From Marinobacter sp. SS21 (GTDB lineage: Bacteria; Pseudomonadota; Gammaproteobacteria; Pseudomonadales; Oleiphilaceae): 64,000 nucleotides of DNA. Position numbers and translations under genes: made by a program. Position 1 is the stretch's first letter, and every line of letters begins with the position of its first letter. Below, piece after piece: positions 23,242 to 33,519 of this stretch. The stretch lies in NCBI RefSeq assembly GCF_028369065.1, contig NZ_JAQNDA010000008.1, positions 1 to 64,000 of the forward strand, given 5' to 3'. The notes below the pieces were generated by a model that saw only the letters and a program-made list of their open reading frames with translations, was not told the DNA's origin and did not search any database.

Positions 23242-25125
23242 ATGGCTTTCAATACGGGACTCAGCGGCTTGCGGGCGGCGTCCGTTGATCTGGATGTCAC
23301 CGGCAATAATATTGCCAATGCCAGCACGGTCGGCTTTAAGAGCAGTCGTGCTCAGTTCGGGGATCTGTATGCCAGCGGATTTCTCAGCGCCGGGACCAAC
23401 CCCATCGGGGATGGCGTTCGGGTGCAGGACGTCAAGCAGAATTTCGGTCAGGGCAATATCAGCTTTACCGATAACGGCCTGGATCTCGCCATCAATGGCG
23501 ACGGATTCTTTGTCCTGAACAATGGTGGTGAGATTCGATACTCGCGGGCCGGTCAGTTTGGCGTGGACAAGGATGGTTTTGTCATCAACAACCAGAACAT
23601 GCGCGTTCAGGGGTTTCAGGCGGATGACGACGGCAATCTGTCGGGTATTCGCGACGATCTGCGCATCGATACCGCAAACCTGGCGCCGCGTCGCACCACC
23701 AATCTCGAAACTGACCTCAACCTTGACTCGCGTGAAGAGGTGCTGGAACAGCGGGTCTCTGTGCTGGCGGAGGTGGGCGAGGCGGAGCTGGGCGCCGGCA
23801 GCACCTCGTTTCCCGCCGAAATCGTCACCCTGACCTACAGCGATGGTACCCAGAGAAACGTGCAAATTCCGGCCGGCTCCTCGGCCGCACAGGTGGCCGG
23901 TATTTTTGCCCAGGAAGACGGTGTCAGTGCCTCAGCCACCACGGACATGACCGTGGCGGGGTTGGATGATGCGTTCATCGCGGTGGGTAACTTCACGTTC
24001 GACCTGGAGCTGGAAGGCGTTCAGGTGCCGATCGATACCACCGGTGTCACCGATCTCGACTCGCTGGCGGATGCCATCAACAATTCGAGTGCCAATACGG
24101 TCACGGCAACCGTGGTGGCTGGTGAGTTGCGCCTGGTGGACAACCGCGGCCAGACCCTGACCACCAACTACGCCAACACTGCCGGCGCCGTTGGCCCGCA
24201 GACTCAGTTGGGCACGGTGCGGGTGCAAACGGGCCGGGAGGTCACCGACATCACCTCCGATACCAGCACTTTCGGCACCGCATGGGACGGACGTACCCTG
24301 CAAATAACCAACGAATTCAATCCCCAGGACCAGCGCACTTACAACCATGCTACGTCCACTACCATATACGACAGTCTGGGCAACCCCCATGTGCTGACCC
24401 AGTTTTTCGTCAAGGATCAGGCTCCGGGCAGCGGTGTTGGCGCCAGTCAGTGGTCTATCTACTTGCAGATCGATGGCGAGTTCGTGAGCGGCACCGATCA
24501 AACCCCGATTCAGGCGCAGTTTGATCAGGACGGTACGCTACAATCCATTGACGGCGACATCAGTGGCCAGATCCTGGTGACTGATTGGACTCCCAAGGAC
24601 TCCGACGGCCAGCCCAATGGCGCGGACGGCCCGCCCGCGCCGGGGGTGGTCACCACCACGCCGCTGCCGGACCCTCCTACCAGTTCGGCCTTTGTGATCG
24701 ACCTGTCGGACACCACCCAGTATGGCAGCGCTTTCGGGGTTAACGATCAGCGCCAGAACGGGTTTACCACCGGCCGACTATCCGGGTTGGACGTGTCCGA
24801 TGAGGGGGTGCTGTTTGCCCGCTACACCAACGGTCAATCACAGGCCTTGGGGCAGGTGGCGTTGGCCACATTCAACAACACCGATGGCCTCAGTCCGGTG
24901 GGTGAGACCACCTGGGTGGAAACCTTCGAGTCTGGACAGCCCATCATCGGCCAGCCCGGAACTGGCACCCTCGGCGCGATCAAGGCAAGTTCGGTGGAAG
25001 AGTCCAATGTCGATCTGTCTGAGGAACTGGTCAACCTGATCATTGCGCAACGTAACTATCAGGCAAACGCAAAGACCATCGAAACCTCCGATGCCATCAC
25101 CCAGACCATCATCAACCTGAGGTAA
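23242..25125 (+). CDS. flgE: Flagellar hook protein FlgE
   Basis: A 627-residue hook subunit, longer than the Salmonella protein (about 400) or the Pseudomonas one (about 460). The conserved ends are intact: MAFNTGLSGLRAASVDLDVT with NNIANASTVGFKSSRAQFGD at the N-terminus, and VEESNVDLSEELVNLIIAQ at the C-terminus. The extra length is in the surface-exposed middle, which is rich in Thr, Asp and Gly. It is the last gene of the flgBCDE unit; a stem-loop and a second sigma-54 promoter follow. Confidence 0.94.
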   Translation: MAFNTGLSGLRAASVDLDVTGNNIANASTVGFKSSRAQFGDLYASGFLSAGTNPIGDGVRVQDVKQNFGQGNISFTDNGLDLAINGDGFFVLNNGGEIRYSRAGQFGVDKDGFVINNQNMRVQGFQADDDGNLSGIRDDLRIDTANLAPRRTTNLETDLNLDSREEVLEQRVSVLAEVGEAELGAGSTSFPAEIVTLTYSDGTQRNVQIPAGSSAAQVAGIFAQEDGVSASATTDMTVAGLDDAFIAVGNFTFDLELEGVQVPIDTTGVTDLDSLADAINNSSANTVTATVVAGELRLVDNRGQTLTTNYANTAGAVGPQTQLGTVRVQTGREVTDITSDTSTFGTAWDGRTLQITNEFNPQDQRTYNHATSTTIYDSLGNPHVLTQFFVKDQAPGSGVGASQWSIYLQIDGEFVSGTDQTPIQAQFDQDGTLQSIDGDISGQILVTDWTPKDSDGQPNGADGPPAPGVVTTTPLPDPPTSSAFVIDLSDTTQYGSAFGVNDQRQNGFTTGRLSGLDVSDEGVLFARYTNGQSQALGQVALATFNNTDGLSPVGETTWVETFESGQPIIGQPGTGTLGAIKASSVEESNVDLSEELVNLIIAQRNYQANAKTIETSDAITQTIINLR

Positions 25126-25140
25126 CTCGGGTCCCTGGCG

Positions 25141-25171
25141 GGAGCGCGGCTCAACGAGTCGCCGCGCTTCC
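25141..25171 (+). terminator. Stem-loop after flgE
   Basis: GGAGCGCGGC can pair with GCCGCGCTTCC with one bulge around an about 10-base loop. There is no good T-run. It separates flgBCDE from the flgF promoter, so it may act as a leaky terminator or 3' stabiliser. Confidence 0.4.
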
Positions 25172-25208
25172 GCTGATCCTGAACATCCTTGGCCCCTCTC
25201 GCCAATTC

Positions 25209-25224
25209 TGGCATGGCTCCTGCA
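25209..25224 (+). promoter_or_regulatory. Sigma-54 promoter for flgFGHIJKL
   Basis: TGGCATGGCTCCTGCA has GG and GC separated by exactly 10 bases, fitting the -24/-12 sigma-54 pattern. It lies 43 bases before the flgF start and implies a second flagellar transcription unit. Confidence 0.75.
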
Positions 25225-25266
25225 TCAAGACCTTAAACAGTCAAAAATCCGGCAGGAGTTTTCCCA

Positions 25267-26019
25267 ATGGATAAGTCGCTCTATATCGGGATGTCCGGCG
25301 CCAAGCAGAACATGCTGTCGCAACGGGCCCACGCCAACAACCTGGCGAACGCCAATACCACGGGCTTCAAACGGGATTTTGCCCAGGCCCGCAGCATGCC
25401 GGTGTTTGGCGAACACCATCCGACCCGGGCCTACGCCATGTCTGAGCGGCCGGGGACCGATCTTTCCGCCGGCGCGCTGATGGAAACCGGGCGCAAGCTC
25501 GATGTGGCCGTGGATGGTAATGGCTGGCTGGCGGTACAGAACCGCCAGGGCCAGGAAGCGTTCACTCGATCCGGCAGCTTCCAGATTGATACCAATGGCC
25601 TGTTGCGAAACGGCGCTGGGGATCTGGTGCTGGGTAACGGTGGACCGGTGGCGCTGCCGCCGTTCGAGAACGTTCAGGTCGGCGCCGATGGCACTATTTC
25701 CGTGATCCCTGTGGGCGGTCCTCCGGATCAGTTGGTTGCGGTGGATCGGTTGAAGCTGGTCAACCCGCCGGCCGATGCGCTGGAGAAAGGGGAGGATGGC
25801 TATATGCGCCGTAAGCCCGATCAGGCACTGGGCGGTGTGGAGCCGGCCGATGCCAGCTTGCGGGTGGCTTCCGGATTCCTGGAAAGCTCCAACGTGAATG
25901 CGGTGGAAGAGATGATCGCCAATCTGCAGCTGTCCCGCCAGTTCGAGATGCAGATCAAGGTCATGCGGACCGCCAATGACAATTCCGAGGCAGCGGCACG
26001 ACTGTTGCAGAACCTTTGA
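25267..26019 (+). CDS. flgF: Flagellar proximal rod protein FlgF
   Basis: A 250-residue rod protein beginning MDKSLYIGMSGAKQNMLSQR with the rod motif HANNLANANTTGFKRDFAQA. Its C-terminal SSNVNAVEEMIANLQLSRQF is characteristic. It is the first gene behind the second sigma-54 promoter, with a GCAGGAG ribosome site. It follows flgE by about 140 bases and precedes flgG. Confidence 0.94.
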   Translation: MDKSLYIGMSGAKQNMLSQRAHANNLANANTTGFKRDFAQARSMPVFGEHHPTRAYAMSERPGTDLSAGALMETGRKLDVAVDGNGWLAVQNRQGQEAFTRSGSFQIDTNGLLRNGAGDLVLGNGGPVALPPFENVQVGADGTISVIPVGGPPDQLVAVDRLKLVNPPADALEKGEDGYMRRKPDQALGGVEPADASLRVASGFLESSNVNAVEEMIANLQLSRQFEMQIKVMRTANDNSEAAARLLQNL

Positions 26020-26100
26020 TAACGATCCATGACCAGTCACCGGAGGCGGCAAAGCGGCAAAGTCTGGCCGCTGCCAACCGCTGTCGGTAAGGAGTAGACC

Positions 26101-26889
26101 ATGCATCCAGCACTGTGGGTGAGCAAGACCGGGTTGAGCGCACAGGACACCAATATGTCCACCATTTCCAACAACCTGGCCAACGTCAACACCACCGGGT
26201 TCAAACGGGACCGGGCCGTGTTTCAGGATCTGCTGTATCAGATCAACCGGCAACCCGGTGGGCTCAGCGGGCAGAATTCGGAGCTGCCTTCGGGGCTGCA
26301 GCTGGGAACCGGTGTCCGGGTGGTCGGCACGGCCAAGCAGTTTTCCCAGGGCAATCTGCAGGTGACCGAGCAACCACTGGACATGGCGGTTAACGGTCGG
26401 GGCTTTTTCCAGGTGCTGTTGCCGGACGGCGACATCGCCTACACCCGGGATGGCCAGTTCCAGCTCAACGCCGATGGTGAAATCGTCAACCCGGACGGCT
26501 ACCCGCTGGAACCCAACATCACCGTGCCCGAGAACGCTACCAGCATCACCATTGGCAAGGACGGCACGGTCAGCGCAGTGGTGAATAACCAGGCCGGCCC
26601 GGTGAATCTGGGCGAGATCACGTTGGTGGACTTCATCAACCCTCAGGGCCTGCAGGCCATCGGCAACAACCTGTTCCGGGAAACCAACGCCAGTGGTGAT
26701 CCCGCCGAAGGCGAGCCGGGTATTGGCGGGTTGGGTACGGTTGAGCAGGGCATGACGGAGGCCTCGAACGTGGAGGTGGTTGAGGAGTTGGTGAATATGA
26801 TCACCACTCAGCGCGCCTATGAGATGAACTCCAAGGTGGTGTCGACCACCGACCAGATGCTGCAGTTTGTGACCAATAACATCGGCTAA
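26101..26889 (+). CDS. flgG: Flagellar distal rod protein FlgG
   Basis: A 262-residue distal rod subunit, the usual length. The N-terminus MHPALWVSKTGLSAQDTNMS leads into TISNNLANVNTTGFKRDRA, and the end is EASNVEVVEELVNMITTQ then AYEMNSKVVSTTDQMLQF. It joins the proximal rod to the hook and passes through the L and P rings encoded next. It has a GTAAGGAG ribosome site. Confidence 0.96.
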   Translation: MHPALWVSKTGLSAQDTNMSTISNNLANVNTTGFKRDRAVFQDLLYQINRQPGGLSGQNSELPSGLQLGTGVRVVGTAKQFSQGNLQVTEQPLDMAVNGRGFFQVLLPDGDIAYTRDGQFQLNADGEIVNPDGYPLEPNITVPENATSITIGKDGTVSAVVNNQAGPVNLGEITLVDFINPQGLQAIGNNLFRETNASGDPAEGEPGIGGLGTVEQGMTEASNVEVVEELVNMITTQRAYEMNSKVVSTTDQMLQFVTNNIG

Positions 26890-26936
26890 CCGAGGTCAGG
26901 GGCCAGAGCGGTAACGGGGTCAAAGAGGGAAGCGCT

Positions 26937-27641
26937 ATGAACGAGATCAGCCAGAAGCCAGCGACGCGAACACCAGGGGGGACCTTAGTGCTGGTAACCG
27001 CGTTGATTCTGTTGCAGGGCTGTGCGGCTGCAACCCGGCCGCGGGCCATGCCCGACGATCCCGCCTATGCGCCGGTCCGGGCCCAGGCCATGATGACTCG
27101 GGATCCACACTCTGGTGCGATCTATCAGTCGTCCCGCAATTACAATTTTTACGGCGATACCGTGGCGCTCAACGTGGGGGATATCCTCACGGTAACGTTG
27201 CAGGAGTCCACCGAAGCCAGTAAGTCGGCGGAGAGCAGTATCACCAAGGACAGCGAACTGAGCCTTCCGGAGCCGGTGCTGTTTGGCAAGGCCAATATCG
27301 GTTTGAACGCCAGCGCCAACTACGAGCGGGATTTTGAAGGCCAGGCGGAAGCCGACCAGAGCAACAGCCTGGATGGCAGCATCACGGTGACGGTCACCGA
27401 AGTGCTGCCCAATGGCGTGTTACGGATACGGGGCGAGAAATGGATCTCGCTCACTAATGGCGATGAATACATCCGGCTCACCGGACTGGTGCGACCACAG
27501 GATATTTCTCCGAACAACACCATCGCTTCAAACCGAATTGCCGATGCCCGTATCGCCTACGGTGGTACCGGCGACTTTGATCAGGCCAACCAAATGGGGT
27601 GGTTGGCCCGGTTCTTCAACTCCGAATGGTGGCCGTTATGA
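26937..27641 (+). CDS. flgH: Flagellar L-ring lipoprotein FlgH
   Basis: A 234-residue outer-membrane lipoprotein forming the L ring. The lipobox is LLQGC near residue 29, after a longer than usual polar N-terminus ([15 protein letters not shown]). Family motifs follow: [40 protein letters not shown] and the C-terminal [20 protein letters not shown]. Its stop overlaps the flgI start by four bases. Confidence 0.95.
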   Translation: MNEISQKPATRTPGGTLVLVTALILLQGCAAATRPRAMPDDPAYAPVRAQAMMTRDPHSGAIYQSSRNYNFYGDTVALNVGDILTVTLQESTEASKSAESSITKDSELSLPEPVLFGKANIGLNASANYERDFEGQAEADQSNSLDGSITVTVTEVLPNGVLRIRGEKWISLTNGDEYIRLTGLVRPQDISPNNTIASNRIADARIAYGGTGDFDQANQMGWLARFFNSEWWPL

Positions 27642-28735
27642 GACTGCGTCAATCCTGCCTGATCGTTGTGCTGCTGGCCTTGGTGGCGGCTCCAGTGATG
27701 GCTGACCGGCTCAAGGACTTGGCCCGGATCAAGGGCGTGCGGAGTAACCAGTTGGTGGGCTATGGCCTGGTGGTTGGGCTCGACGGCTCCGGTGACAAGG
27801 CACCGTTCACCAACCAAACGTTCCGCAATATGATGAACCAGTTCGGTATCACCCTGCCGGAAGGCACCAATCCCAATTTGGCCAACGTGGCGGCGGTGAT
27901 GGTGCATGCCACCTTGCCCGCGTTTGCCAAGCCCGGCCAGGAGCTGGACATTACGGTGTCATCCATCGGCAATGCCGACAGCCTGCGGGGCGGCAGTTTG
28001 TTGATGACCCCCCTGAAAGGGGCTGATGGCCAGGTCTACGCCATGGCACAGGGGAGTCTGGTGGTGGGGGGCTTTGGTGCCTCCGGTGCTGACGGTTCCC
28101 GGATCACGGTCAACGTACCCAGCGTCGGTCGGATTCCCAACGGAGCGACCATCGAGCGGGAAGTGATTTCGCCGTTCAGTCGCGGCGACACCATCACCTT
28201 CAATCTGTTGCGTGCGGATTTCACCACTGCTCGCCGGGTGGTGGATGCCATTAACGCACTGTTGGGGCCGGACATGGCCTACGCCCACGACGCCACCTCG
28301 ATTTCGGTGAAAGCGCCGCGAGACCCATCCCAGCGCGTCAGCTTTCTCTCTATCCTTGAAAATCTGGAGGTGAATCCGGCCGAGGATGCCGCCAAGGTGG
28401 TGATTAATAGCCGCACCGGAACCATCGTGGTGGGCCAGAACGTGAAGGTTAGCCCGGCGGCGATCACCCACGGCAACCTGACCGTGACCATTGAAGAGAA
28501 TCCGGAGGTGAGCCAGCCCGGTCCGTTCTCCGAAGGTGAGACCGTGGTGACCCCCAATACCCAGATTGTGGTAACCGAAGATCCGGCGCGGATGTTCCAG
28601 TTCGGGCCGGCGGTCACCCTGAATGACATCGTACAGGCCGTTAACCAGGTTGGCGCCGCTCCCGGCGACGTCATGGCGGTGCTGGAAGCGCTCAAACAGG
28701 CCGGCGCCTTGCGCGCCGAGCTGATTGTCATCTAG
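27638..28735 (+). CDS. flgI: Flagellar P-ring protein FlgI
   Basis: A 365-residue periplasmic P-ring subunit with a cleavable signal peptide (hydrophobic segment then [12 protein letters not shown]). Diagnostic stretches are [20 protein letters not shown] and [17 protein letters not shown]. The start ATG at 27638 overlaps the flgH stop (ATGA), showing translational coupling. Length and order are standard. Confidence 0.96.
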   Translation: MRLRQSCLIVVLLALVAAPVMADRLKDLARIKGVRSNQLVGYGLVVGLDGSGDKAPFTNQTFRNMMNQFGITLPEGTNPNLANVAAVMVHATLPAFAKPGQELDITVSSIGNADSLRGGSLLMTPLKGADGQVYAMAQGSLVVGGFGASGADGSRITVNVPSVGRIPNGATIEREVISPFSRGDTITFNLLRADFTTARRVVDAINALLGPDMAYAHDATSISVKAPRDPSQRVSFLSILENLEVNPAEDAAKVVINSRTGTIVVGQNVKVSPAAITHGNLTVTIEENPEVSQPGPFSEGETVVTPNTQIVVTEDPARMFQFGPAVTLNDIVQAVNQVGAAPGDVMAVLEALKQAGALRAELIVI

Positions 28736-28743
28736 GTGGTGTG

Positions 28744-29754
28744 ATGCAGGACCCTCGGCTTCAGCAAACCCAGATTTACACCGAATTCAGCGGCCTCAAT
28801 GCGCTGAAGGCGCAGGCGCGCACAGACAAGCAGGCGGCGTTGCGGGAAGTGGCCGGGCAGTTTGAAGGGTTGTTCCTCACTGAGATGCTGAAGTCGATGC
28901 GCAAGGCCGGTGATGTCTTTGCCGAGGGCAATTACCTGAATAGCCAGCAGTCGCAGTTCTACCGCGACATGTTCGACAACCAGCTGAGTCTGACACTGTC
29001 CTCGAACCAGGGCCTGGGGCTGACTGACACACTGGTGCGCCAGCTCAGCCGCCAGATTCCCGGGATGACCGATGCCGGGGAACCGGGCGCCTCCCGACAC
29101 CGGACCCTGGCCGATTATGATCGCAGTTTACCGGCGCTGTCCCGTGGACTGCCCGAGCGGCTGACGGAGGTGAGCCAGATAGCTGGAGAGGCAAGCACTC
29201 CAGCGCTCGCCAACGAAGGTCCTGCTGACAACGCCCAGACGCCCAGGCGTTTCGACTCCCCGGGGCAGTTTGTCCGGCAGCTGTTGCCAATTGCCCGGCA
29301 GGTCGCGGCAGGCTCCGGTATCGACCCCCGGCTGATGGTGGCGCAGGCGGCGCTGGAGACCGGCTGGGGAAGCCACATGATCGAAGGGGAGAGCGGTGAG
29401 CCCAGTTACAACCTGTTCGGTATCAAGGCCGATCAGCGCTGGACGGGCCCGGCGGTCGATATCACCACCTCGGAATACCGGGAAGGAGTGAAGCTCAGTG
29501 AGCAGGCGGCATTCCGCGCCTATCCGGATTACCAGGCCAGTTTTCGGGACTACGTGTCGTTCCTGGAATCCAATCCCCGTTATCGTGAGGTGCTGGCCGC
29601 TGCTGACAATCCAGAGCTGTTTGCCCAGCGCTTGCAGGAGGCGGGCTACGCCACCGACCCGAACTACGCCAACAAGATTCGCCGCATTTTGAGCGGCGAT
29701 CAGTTTGCCAGCCCGACGGGCAACGTCCAGTTGTCCTTGGGGGCTGAGGAGTAA
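28744..29754 (+). CDS. flgJ: Flagellar rod-cap / peptidoglycan hydrolase FlgJ
   Basis: A 336-residue two-domain protein. The N-terminal part (about 10-110) is the rod-binding domain (QFEGLFLTEMLKSMRKAGD). The C-terminal part (about 170-315) is a glucosaminidase-type muramidase that opens the wall for the rod; AALETGWGSHMI carries the catalytic Glu region and YNLFGIKADQRW follows. A Ser/Pro/Ala-rich linker joins them. The ATG at 28744 is chosen over the adjacent GTG because it is closer to normal spacing from AGGTGG. Confidence 0.94.
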   Translation: MQDPRLQQTQIYTEFSGLNALKAQARTDKQAALREVAGQFEGLFLTEMLKSMRKAGDVFAEGNYLNSQQSQFYRDMFDNQLSLTLSSNQGLGLTDTLVRQLSRQIPGMTDAGEPGASRHRTLADYDRSLPALSRGLPERLTEVSQIAGEASTPALANEGPADNAQTPRRFDSPGQFVRQLLPIARQVAAGSGIDPRLMVAQAALETGWGSHMIEGESGEPSYNLFGIKADQRWTGPAVDITTSEYREGVKLSEQAAFRAYPDYQASFRDYVSFLESNPRYREVLAAADNPELFAQRLQEAGYATDPNYANKIRRILSGDQFASPTGNVQLSLGAEE

Positions 29755-29759
29755 ACGCT

Positions 29760-31811
29760 ATGGCAGGTCTGATCAATATTGGTCTCACCGGTGTGCTGGG
29801 GCATCAATCCGCCCTGAATACCACCGGTAACAACATCGCCAATGCCAACACGGCCGGGTACAGCCGCCAGGAAGTTATCTTCGAAACCCAGCCCGGCCGA
29901 CGTACCGGCGCCGGCACCATTGGCACCGGGGTCAATATCTCGGACGTTCGCCGCATCGCTAACGAGTTCCTGGTGGGCCAGGTACGCTCCGACACCTCGC
30001 TGTTTGCCGAGCAAGAGGTCTTGAATGCGGAGTTGAGCCGGCTGGATAACCTGCTCGGTGGCGAGACCACCGGCCTTAACAAGGTGTTGAACAACCTGTT
30101 TTCCAGTTTGCAGAGCGCCTCGGAGGACCCGGCCTCGCTGCCTCAAAGGCAGCTTGTGCTGAGCGAGGCTCAGGCGGTGGTGGATCGCTTTCGCGCGCTA
30201 CAGCAGGAATTTATCCAGCAACGCGAATCCATCAAGACTCAGATGGAGCAGGGGGTAAAAGATGCCAATACCCTCATCGCCAGCATTGCCGACTTGAACC
30301 TGGCCATCTCGGAGTCCCCTGGACTCGCCCAGGGCCATATGCCAAACGAGTTGCTGGACAAGCGCGATGAAAAACTGCGGGAGCTGTCGGAGCTGCTTGG
30401 GGTACGGGTTGTGCCGGTCGACGGCGGTCAGGTCAACGTCTTGCTGCCCAACGGTCAGCCGCTGGTGATTGGTGTGGAGGCCTCCCGGCTGGGAACCCGG
30501 AACAGTCCGGAAGACCCGACCACCCTGGAGTACACCCTCACCACCGCCGGCCGCACCATGGCCATCGACGAGCAGGTTAACGGTGGCGCACTCGGCGGCT
30601 TGCGGCGCTTCGAGCGAGAGGCTTTGCAGCCGGCATTCGATGAGCTTGGCCGGGTCGCCGTCGCGCTGGCGGATAATCTCAATCACCAGCATGAGATCGG
30701 CATGGATCTCAACGGCGATCTGGGCGGGCTGTTCTTTTCCGACATCAATTCCGACGCTGCCCGACGCAGCCGGGTGATTGCCAACGCCAATAACCTGCCG
30801 CCCAAAGACGGGGTCCTGGGTGTCGAGATCAGCGATAGCAGTGAACTGCCTGCCGGGTCCTGGAACCTGCGCTTCAGCGGCGACGGCCGCGATTTCGAAG
30901 TGGTGGATCGAGCCACGGGCCGCACCGTCAATCAGGGGCGGCTGCCCGATCCGTTGCCGGCGGAAATCTCCATGCCGGGCTTCAACATCCAGATCGACAG
31001 CGGAACCTTTAATGCCGGTGACAGTTACCTGATTCAACCAACCCGGTTGGCGGCAGAATCTATCGAACTGGAGGTCGAGCGGGAGGAAGATCTGGCCTTT
31101 GCCAGCCCGGTCCGTGCTGAGGCTGATATCGGTAATGGCGGCACCGGTGTGATCGATCAGGGGGAGATGCTGAATGTCCGCAACCCCTTGTCCAATGGCA
31201 CGTTGCCACAGTTCCAGACCCAGGGCCAGCTCAGCCCGCCGCTGGAAATCCGTTTCCGCGATGACGGTGGCACCCTGGTGTACGACATCCTCGACGCCAC
31301 CGATCCGAGCAATGTGCTGGTGGCGGGCGATGCGTCTGCAACGCCTCCGCAAAACGTGTTTCAGCAGGGGATCTCCAACGATCTGTTCAGCGAGGATCCC
31401 CAGGATCCAAACTACCGCGGCTTCCAGTTCTCCATCAACGGCGATCCGCAACCCGGAGACAGCTTCTTTATCGACTACAACACTGACGGGGTCTCCGATA
31501 ACCGAAACGCCGAGAAAATGGCGATGCTGGCTACCGCCAACACCATGAATGGCGGCACCCAAAGTTTCACCGAGGGTTACGCTGGTCTGGTGGAGAGCGT
31601 TGGTGTGCAGACCCGGCAGAGCCAGCTCGATCTGGATGCCAGTCAGACATTGCTTGAGCAGTCCACCGCGCAGCGGGAATCCGTGTCCGGGGTCAACCTG
31701 GACGAAGAGGCCGGTCGACTGATCCAGTTCCAGGCCGCGTACAATGCATCGGCCCAGGTTATGAGCGTGGCTCAGAGCCTGTTCGATACCTTGCTGTCAA
31801 CGTTCAGGTAG
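29760..31811 (+). CDS. flgK: Flagellar hook-filament junction protein FlgK (HAP1)
   Basis: A 683-residue hook-associated protein, the same size range as in Pseudomonas. It begins with the rod/hook pattern ALNTTGNNIANANTAGYSRQ and ends VNLDEEAGRLIQFQAAYNAS. It forms the first junction zone between hook and filament. Its ribosome site GAGGAG lies at the flgJ stop, six bases upstream. Confidence 0.95.
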   Translation: MAGLINIGLTGVLGHQSALNTTGNNIANANTAGYSRQEVIFETQPGRRTGAGTIGTGVNISDVRRIANEFLVGQVRSDTSLFAEQEVLNAELSRLDNLLGGETTGLNKVLNNLFSSLQSASEDPASLPQRQLVLSEAQAVVDRFRALQQEFIQQRESIKTQMEQGVKDANTLIASIADLNLAISESPGLAQGHMPNELLDKRDEKLRELSELLGVRVVPVDGGQVNVLLPNGQPLVIGVEASRLGTRNSPEDPTTLEYTLTTAGRTMAIDEQVNGGALGGLRRFEREALQPAFDELGRVAVALADNLNHQHEIGMDLNGDLGGLFFSDINSDAARRSRVIANANNLPPKDGVLGVEISDSSELPAGSWNLRFSGDGRDFEVVDRATGRTVNQGRLPDPLPAEISMPGFNIQIDSGTFNAGDSYLIQPTRLAAESIELEVEREEDLAFASPVRAEADIGNGGTGVIDQGEMLNVRNPLSNGTLPQFQTQGQLSPPLEIRFRDDGGTLVYDILDATDPSNVLVAGDASATPPQNVFQQGISNDLFSEDPQDPNYRGFQFSINGDPQPGDSFFIDYNTDGVSDNRNAEKMAMLATANTMNGGTQSFTEGYAGLVESVGVQTRQSQLDLDASQTLLEQSTAQRESVSGVNLDEEAGRLIQFQAAYNASAQVMSVAQSLFDTLLSTFR

Positions 31812-31828
31812 GCCGAGGGAGTGACATC

Positions 31829-33415
31829 ATGATCCGGATATCTTCACAGCAGATCTTTTCAGGTGGCATCAGCCGGATGCAGACCGCGAACAGCAACCTG
31901 CAGCAGACCCAGGAACAGATTTCCACCGGCAAACGGGTCAACCGGCCGTCGGACGACCCGGTGGCGGCCGCCCGTATTCTCAAGCTGGATCAGGAGGTGG
32001 CGCGCATCGAGCAGTTCCAGCGTAATGCCGGGCTGGCGGAGAACCGCCTGAACCAGGAAGAAGCCGCGCTGGCCAGTGTGGTCGATGTGGTCCAGCGGGT
32101 GCGGGAACTGACGGTACAGGCCGGCAACGCCACTCTGTCGAAGAATGATCGTATTTCCATTGCCGCCGAACTGCGGCAGCGGTTGGACCAGCTCGCCACG
32201 CTGGGGAACACCCGGGATGCCTCCGGGGAGTACATTTTCAGTGGCTTCCAGGGGGAAAAGCCGGCGTTTGGCCAGAACATCTCCGGGCATTACGTGTACC
32301 AGGGCGATGAGGGGCAGCTGCAACTGGAAATCGACGAAGGCGTGAGTGTGGCCATCAGTGACCATGGCAAGGGCATCTTCGTTGATATTCCCAGTGCCCA
32401 CACCACCTTCTTTGCCGAAGCCAGCCCCAATAACCTGTCCGGCGCCCAGATCAGTACCGGTATGGTGCTGGACCAGCAGGTGTACGACGACTTCGTCAGC
32501 AGCATCAATGGCGATGATCTGATCGTCCGATTTCAGGACGATGGCGCAGGCGGATTGAATTACGAGGTGGTGACCAAGAGTGACCCCGAACCCAAGCCGG
32601 TGATTGCCGCTGGCGCCTATACCAGCGGTGGAAGTATTGTGGTTGAGGGGATTCAGTTCGAGATCACCGGTGCCCAGCTGAACGACGAGTTCAATATCAA
32701 GACCACCAATAAGCAATCGCTGTTTACCAGTGTCGAAAAACTGATCTATGGCCTGGAAAATCAACCCAAGACGCCGGCAACCGCCACCATCGACGGAGCC
32801 ACCGGCTTCATACCCAACACCGGTGACCTGCTGTACATCAATGGCATTGAGCTGGGCCCCTTCACGGCGGGCGACACCATTGCTGATCTGCAGAGCGCCA
32901 TCAACACCAATTTCGAACTCGAGGAACTGGGAATCACCGCGGCGATCGATTCGGGCCAGCTCACCATCACCTCCATCGGCCAGGACTTGCGGGTATCGGC
33001 GGATGACGAAAGTGTCGATCCGCCTGTGACCACCTGGACTGGCGATCTGACCGTCAGCGGTGCCAAGTTCCAGGATCTCAGTGTGACGGGCGGAGTCGGG
33101 GTGACGACCGCAAACTTCGGCAGCGGCCAGCAGGCCTTCGATGACCTGATCGCAGACTCGCTGATCAATTTGGACAATGCCCAGGACAGCGTGCTGCTTA
33201 CTCAGACTGAGATTGGTGGTCGCCTGAATGCGGTAGAGTCGACAACGGTGTTTCTGGAGGATTCATCCATCTACACCAAGGACATCCGCTCCCAGCTACA
33301 AGACGTGGACTACGCCGAGGCCATCAGCACACTGAGCTTCCAGAGCTTTGTGCTGGAGGCCGCGCAGGCATCTTTTGCCCAGGTCTCAAGGCTGTCGTTG
33401 TTCGACCGGCTCTAG
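31829..33415 (+). CDS. flgL: Flagellar hook-filament junction protein FlgL (HAP3)
   Basis: A 528-residue flagellin-like junction protein. The N-terminus has the flagellin/FlgL pattern QQTQEQISTGKRVNRPSDDP, and the C-terminal helix reads AEAISTLSFQSFVLEAAQAS then FAQVSRLSLFDRL. It is longer than the Salmonella protein because of an expanded middle domain. Last gene of the unit; a tRNA with its own promoter follows, so the filament genes are elsewhere. Confidence 0.94.
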   Translation: MIRISSQQIFSGGISRMQTANSNLQQTQEQISTGKRVNRPSDDPVAAARILKLDQEVARIEQFQRNAGLAENRLNQEEAALASVVDVVQRVRELTVQAGNATLSKNDRISIAAELRQRLDQLATLGNTRDASGEYIFSGFQGEKPAFGQNISGHYVYQGDEGQLQLEIDEGVSVAISDHGKGIFVDIPSAHTTFFAEASPNNLSGAQISTGMVLDQQVYDDFVSSINGDDLIVRFQDDGAGGLNYEVVTKSDPEPKPVIAAGAYTSGGSIVVEGIQFEITGAQLNDEFNIKTTNKQSLFTSVEKLIYGLENQPKTPATATIDGATGFIPNTGDLLYINGIELGPFTAGDTIADLQSAINTNFELEELGITAAIDSGQLTITSIGQDLRVSADDESVDPPVTTWTGDLTVSGAKFQDLSVTGGVGVTTANFGSGQQAFDDLIADSLINLDNAQDSVLLTQTEIGGRLNAVESTTVFLEDSSIYTKDIRSQLQDVDYAEAISTLSFQSFVLEAAQASFAQVSRLSLFDRL

Positions 33416-33475
33416 GCTGAAGCACGCTTTGCCAGGGCAGGGCCTGGTCAGGCGATAATAAAAGCTCGCATTGTG

Positions 33476-33503
33476 TTGATTTCACTGCGCGCGTCAGTAT
33501 AAT
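33476..33503 (+). promoter_or_regulatory. Promoter for tRNA-Leu
   Basis: TTGATT (-35, 33476-33481) and a perfect TATAAT (-10, 33498-33503) are 16 bases apart. The tRNA begins 16 bases after the -10. Confidence 0.75.
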
Positions 33504-33519
33504 TCGCAATCTCTCCGAT

